NCBI GenBank assembly: GCA_000611775.1
Contig: KK106983.1
Coordinates: 4,392,808 to 4,456,807 of the forward strand
Source: Umbilicaria muhlenbergii
Taxonomy: Eukaryota; Ascomycota; Lecanoromycetes; Umbilicariales; Umbilicariaceae
DNA: 64,000 nucleotides
Direction: 5' to 3'
Under the pieces are notes generated by a model that searched no databases, was not told the DNA's origin, and was given only the letters and a program-made list of their open reading frames with translations. Shown piece after piece: positions 37,256 to 48,520 of this stretch. How positions within the stretch are numbered: position 1 is the stretch's first letter; each line of letters begins with the position of its first letter. The position numbers and the translations under genes were made by a program.

Positions 37256-38453
37256 TCATGGGCCCATTCCAGGCTGCGAGCCTGACGCAGGCTCATAATC
37301 TGAGGCGGAGCTTCTGTGCTCTGACACCCATTTGACGAAAAGACCCACATCTTTGACTACTGCCCCGGGTACACCCATTTTCTGAGCCCACATTGGCAGC
37401 CAGCCCTTGGCATCCGAAGCAGTGGCCATGGTCCATTCTATATTGAAGTCTGGTAGCATGCAACAACGCTCAATGCTTGTATAGACGCTGGGGGTCCTCA
37501 TTAGCCAAAGAAATGTACCCAGCCCATCAATGAACCTACCCAAGTATAGGCGTTTTCCTCTTCACTGCGCTGTCACCTTCGCGACGGTTCCGGCCGTTGC
37601 TATAGAAAGCTTCTGGTAATGACTTGATATTGACTGGTATCTGAACGACCACGAATGCGTGTCGTCCCGTCCTTGCAGTAACAAGCAGTACTGGAAAAAC
37701 TCGAGGTGACAGTGGAAATGGAAGCTTATGACACATTTCGTAAACTATACCCCCGTAATAAAGTTATTCGATGGCCCAGCGTCAACTACTGTAAAGAGGT
37801 GTTAACTTACTGCTCATATGGATCTCCGAGTAGTTATCGATGGCGAAGCCATGTCGCACGGTTTCTGAGTCCCAGTCAAGTACCCTATACGCGTCAAAAA
37901 CATCTGGTGTGTACTCTTGCTCATGCTCTGAATGATTCACTCTCAGCCCGTGCTCAAATTCTGGAAAGTCTGCAGTTCCTTGATCGCTGCGATTGGCGTG
38001 GCGACTTCGTCTTGCGAACCATGCTTCTTGACTATTGCGAACTGCTTTGGGAGGATTCCGTGGAATCTTGGAGCTTGTCCAAGGAACTCGAGAAAGCTCA
38101 TGGCCCCCAATTTCACGCTTCAAAAGCTTGACTTTCGCAGCGGCCGGAATCGACTCTTTCTCACTACTTTCTTTGAATGTTTTTGGCATGATGTCATCAA
38201 CGAAGATCGTCGCCTCGTCGAGGACAGCTTTAATGAACTCAAGCAGTGCGGGCCGTTGGTCTTTGTTCTTGTCGTCTGCCGAGACACCCTTCGGCGCCTG
38301 GGCCGAGACATTGCTATCGCCCGAATAGCCTTTGGTATGGATGCCATTGCTGCTGCCTCCCTCCAGCTGTGCTAGGGCTGGATGATTTGGTAGTTCGCTA
38401 AGCTGCAAGGGCGCGGTGCGAATGAGATTGCCTAATGAAGCGCGATTTGCCAT
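37256..38453 (-). CDS. DUF3074 (START-like) domain protein
   Basis: Exons 37811-38453, 37540-37744 and 37256-37487 encode 359 residues. ATG 38453 opens MANRASLGNLIRTAPLQLSE. A basic/acidic middle leads into the DUF3074 region: VFDAYRVLDWDSETVRHGFA, SIYEMCHKLPFPLSPRVFPV (across intron 1), LPEAFYSNGRNRREGDSAVK, and GVYTSIERCCMLPDFNIEWT across intron 2. The C-terminal part has MATASDAKGWLPMWAQKMGV and a hydrophobic end with VVKDVGLFVKWVSEHR. The fold is predicted to be START-like, a lipid- or ligand-binding cavity; ligand and partners are unknown. Both introns are short GT..AG and restore the family sequence exactly, so the model is secure. Confidence 0.9.
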
Positions 38454-39153
38454 GCTGACAGAACGGGGATGACTCAAAAAAGAAGAGTTACAACGTGTGA
38501 TCTAATCTAGAAGAATACTATGAAAACGAGATAAAGCAAACCACGAGATTAGTGAACGAGAGTACGTGGTCGTATTTTCTTATGTTATTGATTGGGAGCA
38601 GATGTTGATGGTAAGGTAGATGCATGATGATGCTTGCACCTACTCAATTTGCGCTTCGCACAGACGCGGGCAGGCAACCACTCTTGCCACGAGCTCCAGA
38701 GAGCTTAACTGGGCCCCCTGCTCCCCTCCCCGGGACCTTCCATGAAGATTGCAAAAGGAGCCGCTTAGGCTTTGATAGGATCATGTGCATATGTTTACAC
38801 GCAGATAGATGACAGCCATAGTATGGATGTCAAGTTTGATTACTCCGTAAATAATCGAAGAACCTCATAATCGAGTTGGATTGCTACCCTCAATGAATTT
38901 GTACATAATCCTTCACATCAGCATCCATTTGGAAAATACAGAGTATGGCATGAATGCCCCGGCAACAACAGTCCAATGTGTAGCATCCAGCCGACAGGAA
39001 GAGAGCACACGTATAATAGTGTTGAGTCTGAAACATGTGTAGGGCCATGTGTGCTTCACTCCTGAGCCTAGTTGCGGATCAAGGGACTTAATGCTGCCAC
39101 AGGAGTGGTTTTGTGACGGGAAACCAGCTCTACTTGCTCAAACCCAGCGGCTT
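38454..39153. other. Intergenic, no gene recognised
   Basis: Promoter side of the DUF3074 gene and 3' flank of the mS41 gene. Confidence 0.5.
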
Positions 39154-39870
39154 TCAACCCCTAGTAGTTCTCCTTTCTTCAGCTCTCCTTTTAGCTCTAA
39201 CCTCTGCTTTGCGCCTCTCTCCGCCGTCAATCTTGTGGCCTCTTCTCTCCTCCCACATGCCCTCTTTCACTCTGATCCTTGCCACACTCCCGTTTGTGCC
39301 CTTGACAGGTTCGATGTACGGTCCAACTATCGTGTGCGCCCCGAGCACTTTCACACCACTGACGGGCTTCGCTTCCTCGGCTGCTTTCTCAATGCTTGAA
39401 GTTCCCGGTGGGAGATTGACGATCACTTTCTTCTTCCATGGGGACACTGTGGCCGTGGCCGATGGACTGACTGAAGATCGATTTCTGGATAGTTCCACCA
39501 CTCTAACCTCCGCGACCCCATCAACGACGTTTTGCAGATCCCCGCCAATTCCATGAATGCCCTTTCTGAACCTATCTCTCCACCAGAGTAGATATCGTCG
39601 ACTTCTTGCCGGTTCAACACCAAGCTCTCGCAGTTGCTTCGAGGTGAGCGAGAAAAGCGATTCCCACGTTGGTATTTTAGCGGCGTGCTGGATAAGACTG
39701 CGGCCAATGAGGGTAAGAAAGGTCTTCGCATCGGGAACGAAGGGTGTCGGAGGCGGTATGTGACTCGCAGAAACTTGTTGGTGAAGCTGACGAACGCTTT
39801 GTGGATGTCTGTGTAGACACGGGAGAAGGAATGAAGGTAAGGCTTGTGGTCTTGGGCTCCGAAGAATCAT
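39154..39870 (-). CDS. FYV4: Mitochondrial small ribosomal subunit protein mS41 (IGR-motif, Fyv4-like)
   Basis: Single exon, 238 residues from ATG 39870. The first 40 residues are Arg/His/Leu-rich without acids, as expected for a mitochondrial presequence. The IGR domain follows at about 46-100: KTFLTLIGRSLIQHAAKIPT (Ile-Gly-Arg at 55-57), WESLFSLTSKQLRELGVEP and RSRRYLLWWRDRFRKG. The C-terminal half is basic and ends in an Arg/Lys/Glu-rich helix. Yeast Fyv4 is a component of the mitochondrial small ribosomal subunit. The protein is longer than yeast Fyv4, as is common in filamentous fungi. It is transcribed divergently from the CDK7 kinase across 322 bp. Confidence 0.88.
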   Translation of the reverse strand: MILRSPRPQALPSFLLPCLHRHPQSVRQLHQQVSASHIPPPTPFVPDAKTFLTLIGRSLIQHAAKIPTWESLFSLTSKQLRELGVEPARSRRYLLWWRDRFRKGIHGIGGDLQNVVDGVAEVRVVELSRNRSSVSPSATATVSPWKKKVIVNLPPGTSSIEKAAEEAKPVSGVKVLGAHTIVGPYIEPVKGTNGSVARIRVKEGMWEERRGHKIDGGERRKAEVRAKRRAEERRTTRG

Positions 39871-40192
39871 GGTTGCAAGCTTGAGTAGCAGGCGCGGCGC
39901 GGAATAAGTCCAAGGAACAGATACGGTCGAGGTCCTCTGAAGGCTTTGCCGCAAGATACATTACCAAACTTACGACGCTACTCTAGCGACGTTACGCAGT
40001 TCTCGGTCTCTGGTCTTTGGATGTTCGATCTTTAAACTGAAGATATGAACACAGTTGATCGTTCACTTCAGGAGTGTAGCTGTGTAGATTGAGTTTCGGA
40101 TTCAGCATGCAACACTGCCAGTAACAATCTCCAAGGAGGAGAATGAGTGAGACTGGGTTCTCGCGCTTCAACAGCCGTTCCGTGGGATAACC
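39871..40192. promoter_or_regulatory. Shared divergent promoter region
   Basis: 322 bp separate the start codons of the mS41 gene (minus) and the CDK7-like kinase gene (plus), so both promoters must lie or overlap here. No specific binding site is assigned. Confidence 0.5.
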
Positions 40193-41454
40193 ATGGCTGT
40201 TTCACCGTTGATTGTTCAAAATGGTACAGCGAGTACAAAAGTCACAGCTGCCAAGGCGAAGGCACTGGCTGTTAGGACCAATGTGATTGGGTCAGCCAAC
40301 GGCGAGCAAGTGGTCAAGACCGAAGCAGGTCCAGAGCTAGCAGAACAACTGAACGAGGAGACGAAGCAAAAGTACGTGAAAGGTACGAAACTTCCTGCCT
40401 GGATTATTTGACCACAATACTGATTTTGTTAGATAAAAAGCTTGGGGAGGGGACATACGCCATAGTATATTTGGGTCACCTCAAGGCAGATCCCAAATCT
40501 CTCGTGGCCATCAAGAAGATCAAGGTCAATACAGAATATCGTGATGGCCTATCTATGGACGCGATTAGAGAGGTCAAGTATTTACAGGAACTGTCACATC
40601 CGAACATTATCGCACTGCATTCGGTGTTCTCGTCCAAAAATCAGAATCTCAATCTTGTTCTGGAGTATCTACCACTTGGCGATCTGGAGATGCTTATCAA
40701 AGACAGCGAGGGTGTCCGATATGGCACAGCGGACTTGAAAGCTTGGATGGGTATGCTTGGGAGAGCAGTGTGGTTCTGCCATGAGAACTTCGTGCTTCAC
40801 CGAGATATCAAACCCAACAACTTGCTTATTGCAGCGGATGGAGAAGTCAAACTAGCAGATTTTGGTCTTGCAAGATCATTCTCGGACCCATACCGGCCCA
40901 TGACGCATCAAGTCATTACCCGCTGGTATCGTCCTCCAGAGCTGCTTTTTGGGGCCCGCTACTATTCGGGTGCAGTGGATGTTTGGTCTATGGGTCTTGT
41001 ATTCGCCGAACTCATTCTGCGGACGCCTTTCGTGGCCGGCAATACGGACATGCATCAACTCGAGCTTATATGTCAAGCCATTGGAACCCCTACAGAAGAG
41101 AACTGGCCGGGCGTGTCGACATTGCCAGACTACGTTCCCTTCGACAAAGGCTCGATCCAGCCTGTGCGAGGGCGGGACTTCTATATGGCCACGTTCAGCA
41201 CGGCGGGCCCTGTGGGAGTTGACCTCCTCATGTCAATGCTGACATTGGATCCGCGGAAGCGAAGCACTGCACGGCAAGTCTTGCAGCACAAGTGGTGGGC
41301 AAGTGAACCTCGTCCGACCAGGAACGAAGACCTCCCCAAGAAAGGTGGTGGTGCGGCGAAAATGGGCGAGGATCTAAAGAGGAGAGGAGGTGAGCTAGCA
41401 GAGGGCCGTGGAGATAAAGTTGCACGAAGGTTGGACTTTGGTATCAAGAACTAA
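40193..41454 (+). CDS. CDK-activating/RNA polymerase II CTD kinase, CDK7/Kin28-type
   Basis: Exons 40193-40382 and 40433-41454 encode 403 residues. After a ~60-residue leader comes KLGEGTYAIVYLGHL (Gly loop), VAIKKIKV (catalytic Lys), a C-helix GLSMDAIREVKYLQEL in PSTAIRE position, VLHRDIKPNNLLI (catalytic loop), ADFGLARSFSDPYRPMTHQV (activation segment with the T-loop Thr) and TRWYRPPELLFGARYYSGAV. The AIREVKYL and NNLLI variants and the HPNII-ALHSVF block fit CDK7/Kin28 rather than Cdc28. In TFIIH this kinase phosphorylates Ser5 and Ser7 of the Pol II tail and, in many organisms, activates cell-cycle CDKs. The Lys/Arg/Gly-rich tail is typical of fungal members. The intron is 50 nt with donor GTACGA. 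Confidence 0.9.
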
Positions 41455-43725
41455 TCTATCTTCTTGTTGGGATATGGATTTCGTAAAAAGCAGGGGATTT
41501 GAGGCTAGACTCGATGGCATCAGGGAGTGAGTAGTGGCATACTGACGCCAAGGCATAGAGTACATCAAGCCCGCTCTGCCGTGTCCGATAACTGCGTGCT
41601 CTATACAATCTTGTCCACAAGTTCACGATAGACTTTGTACTCGTCTGCAAACGGGACTGATCACTGGTTCATAAAGGTCATGACGAGACGCCGAGCAACG
41701 GCTTCGTCTCATGATGTAGCAGGTCAGAAAAGTAAGAGACGGCTTCGATGGCCCGCAGTTCCGAAGAAAGGGAACAATGGTGCTAGCCAACGGTGATCAG
41801 GCTTCGCGACAGGGTCTGGGGAGTCTATTAATCGCCCCCATCACTGGCGTTTGGCGCCTGGCGCCCGCGCCCGGCGCCCCTGTCCTTGAGTAAGGTACGG
41901 TAAGGTACTTTCGGAGGACTTCCCGTCTCCCGTGGAATGTGCATCCCAGTGCAGTTGGATTCGTCTCCATAAAGACAATGTTATTTTCCCCCTTCTCTAC
42001 GCCTGTTTCTCTACTCACAGCAAATAATGAAGGATGCTGAGGTAAGACAAGGAACGCGTGGGCGGGTGAACAATGATGTATAGATATGAGATAGAGCATG
42101 TCACCGAATAGCATGAGGGCTCGGAGCAAATCGGATGTAGCAATGGGGGATCTCGTGCTTCATATGGAGTAACCCGTAATTTAAAAGAGCCAGTACCCAG
42201 TCACGCCAGTATTTCGGTCGATATTTCTGCAGGCGCCGGGGGCGTTTGGGTGGCAGCGAGCCCGTCAAGCTTGCAGCGAAACTGATCGCGTGGGAGCTTT
42301 CCCGTTTGCAGAGCAGAACGCTCGGAGAAGAGTTACCTTAGGGTGGTCGAGTAGCCTGCGTCAGCCTGCCCACGCTATGTGGGTTGCTCACACGCAAAAC
42401 CTTGTGGCCGCTCCGGATTCGTTTGGTTTGATCCAATAGCAGGCAGCATCACTATGATTTTCATTTAGCGGACGCAGGTGCAAATGCATTAATGCAAGCC
42501 TCGAGCACGAGATTCGGGTGTGCTACCTCACCGTCTTTACCGTCCTTGCCTTAGTCGCTGAAGTTCACGATGCCTTATCCAGCATTGATCACCACGCATT
42601 CATGAAACAACAATTCAGCGAACAGGAAGCATGGGCACCAGCTACATCAATCTGCTCGACCTGCTAAACACTGAATAAGGGAACCTAAACTGAAGAGCAC
42701 GAGTAGGGTACGAGGATGACCTTGCGCGACAAGTACCACCCACGGACGCGTCTCCATCTACGTCTTCCCCTCCACTCAGCATCGTAGAAGTACGGGGTAC
42801 AGGAAAAGGCCCGAAAGCAGACTATCTCCCCGGCTAGGCTTGCCCATAAGTCTGAGGAGCCTGTGGAAGATTATGCCCGCAGTTGAACAAATGCGATTCG
42901 CAGACTTCACCAACCGTCAATCCATTCACAGTTCTCATCCGCAACTCTCATATCTCTCATCTCCCTTTCCTTACTGTTCTCGTGATCTCCACTTCTGAAG
43001 GCCCTCAGATCAAGCGCCCCAATACTTAATGTTCCAGAACAACTACATGCCGCTACGCTGCACGGGGATACTACAGTTCGTGACCGACGTTCTCGTTGGG
43101 CGCTCACGCTTCAAGATACCCCTGGAGACGACCCTACTCTTCTAGGAATCGAGCTCCGCATGTGAATGTTTTGGGAACTCCGCGCAGAGTCACAGTCACC
43201 TCCCTATCCAACCGCTCGCTGAATTCGCACGGTAAGAGAGCTCTACAGCTTTTGGTGATCGCAACATACTCACTCTTCCGACAGCTCATGCCACAGGAAG
43301 AAACTTCAACGGCCAGCCGATTATTTACTTTGTACACTTGGTGCGGCGGGGCATCAGCCGGGCGGCTATCGCCCTTGTTTCCTCCAGGCACCGTTGAACG
43401 TGCATTGGCGAGCTGCAGGATACCGAACCACAAGTGCGATACCAGTGACAACCACTAGAATCTCAATTCACAACAGAGGCCCCCGTACCCGGCTCAAGGA
43501 CAGCAAAACGAAAATCGGGGTCGATGACTCCAGAAACAAGCTTGCAGCTTCAACAATAGCCTGCGGTCAGCTCAACTGGGATTCAAGCTTCGGTCGAGAT
43601 ATACGCCCCCGCTTTAGCTAGGGATAGATGGCACAACACCGAAGCGCTTGACATTCTGGTGCATCACCTAGATCTCGAGATCTCGCAATCGCAATCACTC
43701 GCGAGAAGACCTCAGTCTGATTATC
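41455..43725. other. Intergenic, no gene recognised
   Basis: 2.3 kb between the kinase and kinesin genes. A GC-rich patch of GGCGCC-type repeats lies at about 41848-41880. Open frames are short and unremarkable; no tRNA-like structure was seen by eye. Confidence 0.5.
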
Positions 43726-46700
43726 ATGGCGACCACACTATCACGGTCACCGCCTGTGCTCGATCCACCAACGTCGGCTTTGCCTCCTCTACCCACGGTG
43801 AAGCCACGAATGAATAGTGTCAGTCCGTCCGACCCTTCCCGGACACCGCTAAAGTCCTACGCACCCTCAAAACTTGCGATACGAACACCCTCCACATCAG
43901 GCCTACCTATTGCTCTTCTAAGGTCACGATATGTTGTTTCAACTCCTGCGGTCCCTACGTTACGATCCACTTCAAACGTGGGCACGGGTGAAGTAAGCAT
44001 TGCAAGCAAGGAACTTAGACGGTCCGTGAGTATTGCAGCCTTTCCTCGGCCGCCGAAGAGCACCGTGAGGATACCTACCCCATCTGGTCGTCCCTCACTA
44101 GGAAATTCCGGCACACCATCGCCCTTGGGAGAGGGACGGCAGGAGTCCTGTGGTTCGAACAGCCCGACGACCCCAGCCAGAAGCTTGAAACCCAAGAACC
44201 TCAAGACGTCCAATGAAGCCTACGTTCAGATCCATCCATTATCTCATGCGCCTACCTTGCTGAATGGAAGTGGGGATGGTAAATCAATTGCGCCTAGAGG
44301 TTCTAGCGCAAAGAGTTCCATCCGCCGTCTCAGCATGCCCTCACCAACCCACAGCAGAAGTTCTTCTGCCCAAGGATCCTACTCAACTTCGGCAACCACT
44401 TTTGAAGATGTAGATGAGAGTGCGAAGAGAGGCCGAGAAGAAGCGGACGACAACATCAGCGACAGCTTAAAGCGGCCAAAAGCAAACGAAGCGAAGGGTA
44501 ACGTGGTCGTAAGCGTCCGGGTTCGACCAGATGCCAGTGGAAGTGGTGATTCTAAGACCGAAGGCGAGTGGATGGTGGATGGAAGGCGATCGCTCGTAGC
44601 TTATAAAGGGCGGGAGGGCGGCGACTATTACTATGGTCAGTCATTTCAAGAATTCGCCGACTGGATCATGGCTGACGCACGAGATAGACAACGTCTTTGC
44701 CACCCATGATAAGAATGATAGAGTCTACGATGCCTCCGCGAAGCGATTAGTTCGTCGTGTCATGGACGGCTATCACGGGACTGTATTTGCCTATGGGATG
44801 ACGGGGACGGGAAAGACCTTTTCCATGCAGGGAACAACAACTTCGCCCGGAGTCATACCATTGGCAATCACCGATATTTTTTCTTACATTAGGGAGACTC
44901 CACGTCGAGAATTTCTGTTGCGAGTGAGCTATCTTGAGATCTATAACGAAAAGATCCATGACCTGTTGTCACCGCCAGCTGCCGGCGGCCAGGGAATCGG
45001 ACCCGGTGCACCTCAGCCAGAGGAGATTAAGCTCCGTGAAGATAAAAAAAGGGGGGTTTACGCGTCCCCTCTGAGAGAAGAGATTGTACAGAGTCCAACA
45101 CAGCTACTGCGTGTCATTGCCAGAGGTGACCACGCAAGGCGGACAAGTAGCACTCAGTACAATGCTCGAAGTTCTCGAAGTCATGCCGTGGTCCAAATTG
45201 TTGTCGAAAGTAGGGAGCGCATTGCCGTCCATGGGTCTTCGCAGAAAGTCAAGCGAGCCGCCGTCGTGCCTGGAGGCGTCCGGGTCTCTACCCTGAGCCT
45301 CATCGATCTGGCAGGCTCCGAGCGGGCCGCAGAGAATAAGGAACGACGAACAGAGGGAGCCCATATAAACAAAAGTTTGCTCACTCTCGGGACTGTCATT
45401 GCGCGGTTATCCGGAGACAAGGATAAGAATGGCGACCCTACAGACAAGGACGGAAAGCACCTCCCCTACCGAGACAGCAAGCTTACTAGGCTACTGCAGC
45501 CAGCCCTGTCCGGAGACTCGTTGGTTAGCATCCTTTGCACGATCCAGATTGGGTCAGCTGGGAGTGCAGCCGCATCAAACGGCCACACCGCTGAAACCTT
45601 GAACACGCTGAAGTTTGCTGCACGCGCGAAAAACAACATTGTCAGTCACGCGAAGAAGGCAGAAGAATCACTTGGCAGCGGTATAGACAGCGGCAGTAGG
45701 GTTCTTCTTGAAAAGTATCGCATGGAAATTCAGAATCTGCGTGCACAGCTCGACGGACAGGACAAGGTGCAATATGAGAGGGAGGAGAAGCAACTCGAGA
45801 AAGAGGCTGAACAACGGCATGAAGAGCAAATGCTAGAAATGCAGCTTGCCAGAACAGCTTTGAAAGAGCGTATTGAGCATCTCAGTCGTCTCGTCCTCAG
45901 CTCGCAATCCATCGGGGTCAATTCGTATGGCTCTTTCTCCGCGCTGAGCATGCGTCCCAGGCTGGCTGTTTTCTCCAGTGCCGATTCAAGCTCCAAGTCA
46001 CCCCGTTCATCTGGGAGTCACTCCACGCTAGGACCAGCTTCACCGTCATTGAACCGTACGACGTCAGTGAACTCCTCTGCAACAGTCGACGCTCATCTTT
46101 GCAATGGCCAGTCTCCGACATCATCGTTCGAGAACGGGGTCGAGGAATGTAACGCGAGAAGTGACTTCGGCGATGGCACAGCCTCTCTGAGCGTGCAGAA
46201 CCGTGCACTCCAAGCAGATCTGGCCGACAAAAATCGGTATATCTCTACCCTCGAGAAACGTCTCCTACAAGCCCGGCGATCCAGCCACTCGCGGGCTTCA
46301 CTGGTCTTTTCACCGTCTCAGAAAGCGTCACACGGGTTTGGGGAGGACCACCTGGCCAGGATTCTACAAGAGAAGGATGATGAAATCGCGGATCTTCGCG
46401 CCCGTCTCGACGACAAGGATCGCATGCTCACAGCTCTTCGGTCTGCTGCGCACAAGCGTGACATTGCCGAGCTTAGTCCCGAAGCATCACCTGTAGTCAG
46501 TGGCAGGGAGGTGGGCCATCGAAGCAATGACGGCAGAAATGGCGCGGCTACACAAGCAGGATCAGTGGGCCTAGTCGAGCCCTTGTCGCCGCAGGAAGAG
46601 CAAGAGAGTGAACCGGACGTGAATGATGACAACAGTCACAACCGGAAGAGTGTGGATGAGATGTCGAGAATACTGGACGAGATGATCCAGGACCGAGTCG

Positions 46701-46822
46701 ATAGCGGGCAGCTGGTGAAAGGCACGCGAGGGAGCGTCAGACTGGCGCAAGACCGGAGGAAAGAGCCGTTGCACGTCGGCACCATGGCTGTGTCGTTGAG
46801 GTCGTCTTCGGTGGAGATGTAG
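43726..46822 (+). CDS. Kinesin motor protein, Kip2/KipA type (kinesin-7)
   Basis: Exons 43726-44635 and 44688-46822 encode 1014 residues; the 52-nt intron joins YYYG-type sequence to DNVFATHDKNDRVYDASAKR. A basic, Ser/Pro-rich N-terminus of ~255 residues precedes the motor, which starts with NVVVSVRVRPD. The P-loop FAYGMTGTGKTFSM is at about 337-350, the microtubule loop region VRVSYLEIYNEKIHDLL-like sequence follows, switch I is NARSSRSHAVV and switch II is LIDLAGSERAAENKE. HINKSLLTLGTVIARLSG and the neck HLPYRDSKLTRLLQPALSG complete the motor. The C-terminus has coiled coils (EEKQLEKEAEQRHEEQMLEM) and Ser-rich linkers. An internal-N motor with long basic leader fits Kip2/KipA, which moves to microtubule plus ends and supports polarised growth and dynein loading. 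Confidence 0.9.
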
Positions 46823-47616
46823 TGTTTGGTGTTGTCAGGTTCTGAATGATTTACACGCTTCGATACCCCCAAATCTTGCGGCTGAGGATTTCGATCATGT
46901 ATTGCAGCGTTCCAGCGTTGGGAGATACCCGGGTCAGTGGGGAGTAGGGTAGCACGATGTAAATGTACGAATAGAAATGAGGCGCGATAATGATCAATCA
47001 GTTAGGTTCTACAGTGTACGTGTCTACTGTCCTGTGTACGAAGCAGCAGTCCAGATGCGTCACGATTGGTGCATGTCCACGGGTGTTGCAGGGGTGAGAC
47101 AGTCACCACGTCTGCAAACTTTGTGCCGTACACACCGTATCAGGACGGCCAGAAAAGATGTTAGTGAAGCTGTTTACCGTGTTCTTGAATCTGGATGGGA
47201 TCAGCTGGGAGATGGTAAGCACAGATGGATCGGAGCGATTGGCTGTAGTTGTGCACACGACGACGGCTTATCCCATGCACGACATAGACCTCCCCATTCG
47301 CGCCGGTACTTGTGTGTCCAGGCCAGGCATTGAATGTTTGGCGTGCATGGAAGGAAAGACGCCACTTCGGTACGGGTACGAGGAGTCGGACGACGACCGA
47401 TGATAGGTCTCAGCGGCGACTGGCCGTCACATCACGACAGTGCCGGAGTGGGGCGAGTGGAGGTGTGGATGGCGCGAGGGGCAGGGATGGCAGCGACGTG
47501 GGACGTTTCAGATATGCGCGGAGCGTGTAACTGAACACACCCTCAGCTTTGGGCCTGCCTCGCCTGCCTCGCCTGCCTGGCCAGCCTGGCCGGCCTGCTT
47601 CGATGCGTCGATGCCT

Positions 47617-47664
47617 GGATGGGTGGATGGGTGGATGGGTGGATGGGTGGATGGGTGGATGGGT
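47617..47664. repeat. GGATGGGT tandem repeat, six copies
   Basis: Six perfect 8-bp units in succession in intergenic DNA, just after a C/G-rich CCTGGC repeat. Confidence 0.9.
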
Positions 47665-47853
47665 CTGACCTGTAGGAGATGGAGCGGGCGCCAGGTGGGC
47701 CCCGGGGCTGATCTGATGAGGCTGCTCGGCTACCCTATGGAGCCGGTGCTTCTCTTCTGCAAACCTATGGCCTTCTGTGCATTGGCATGGGCACGGAGAT
47801 GGAGATGGAGCTGGGTGGTGGCCAATTGCCTTGACACGGACGAGTCCTCTGTC

Positions 47854-47876
47854 TGCGGCCTGCGGCCTGCGGCCTG
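47854..47876. repeat. GCGGCCT tandem repeat, three copies
   Basis: Three heptamer units followed by partial copy. Confidence 0.8.
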
Positions 47877-48520
47877 TTCGTTACTTCACTGCTGCTTCCT
47901 TTCCTATGGTCCAACCGATCCTTCACTCTTCACTGGCTCTTCTTGATGGAGAGCGATCAACACCGCCTCCGACTGTTTGTACATCTGTTACAATTACGGC
48001 ACTGACAGCTTTGTCTTACACATACCCTGCTTCCCACGATATCCGCCTTCTTCCCGGCGAGCGAAGGAACATATCCTACCTGAAATTTCCACGCCTGCCG
48101 ATGCTATTTCTTTTCCGTCCAGCATTAACATCGCCTCGACACATAAAATACTGACAGCACACCTACAACAACAACAACATCGCTGGCTGATGAACGCTAC
48201 AAAAAAAGATCAGGAAGTTCCCGGCGAACCCTTGCCAACTTCTCTGTTCGGCTGACCTTTGCCTTTGTTGATCACGATGGTGGCATAACCCTATCTCTCT
48301 ACTTCAGGCGTTGTGCAGGGCACATACTACCACACCTTTATCCATTTCCCAACCCTTTTATGACCAATTGCGAAAACTTTTTCCTTATCACCCGGTGGAA
48401 GCAGTTGGCCTATCACATGTGACGTCCTGGGAAGCAGAGACACGTCACTGCGTCAGCGCACCTGTGTGGACTTAACTCGGTTTGGAGCCTGACCTCACGG
48501 GCTACGGTTTCTCATCGACA

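Larger units (their letters stand above)
46823..48520. other. Intergenic with minisatellites
   Basis: 1.7 kb between kinesin and the FUT8-like gene. Contains CCTGCCTCG/CCTGGCCAG-type repeats at about 47557-47605, the GGATGGGT repeat at 47617-47664 and a GCGGCCT triplicate at 47854-47876. No gene recognised. Confidence 0.5.

Noticed and set aside
46823-48520. CRISPR-like repeated region
   Set aside because: Repeats are direct 7-9 bp units with no spacers; ordinary minisatellites in a eukaryotic genome.
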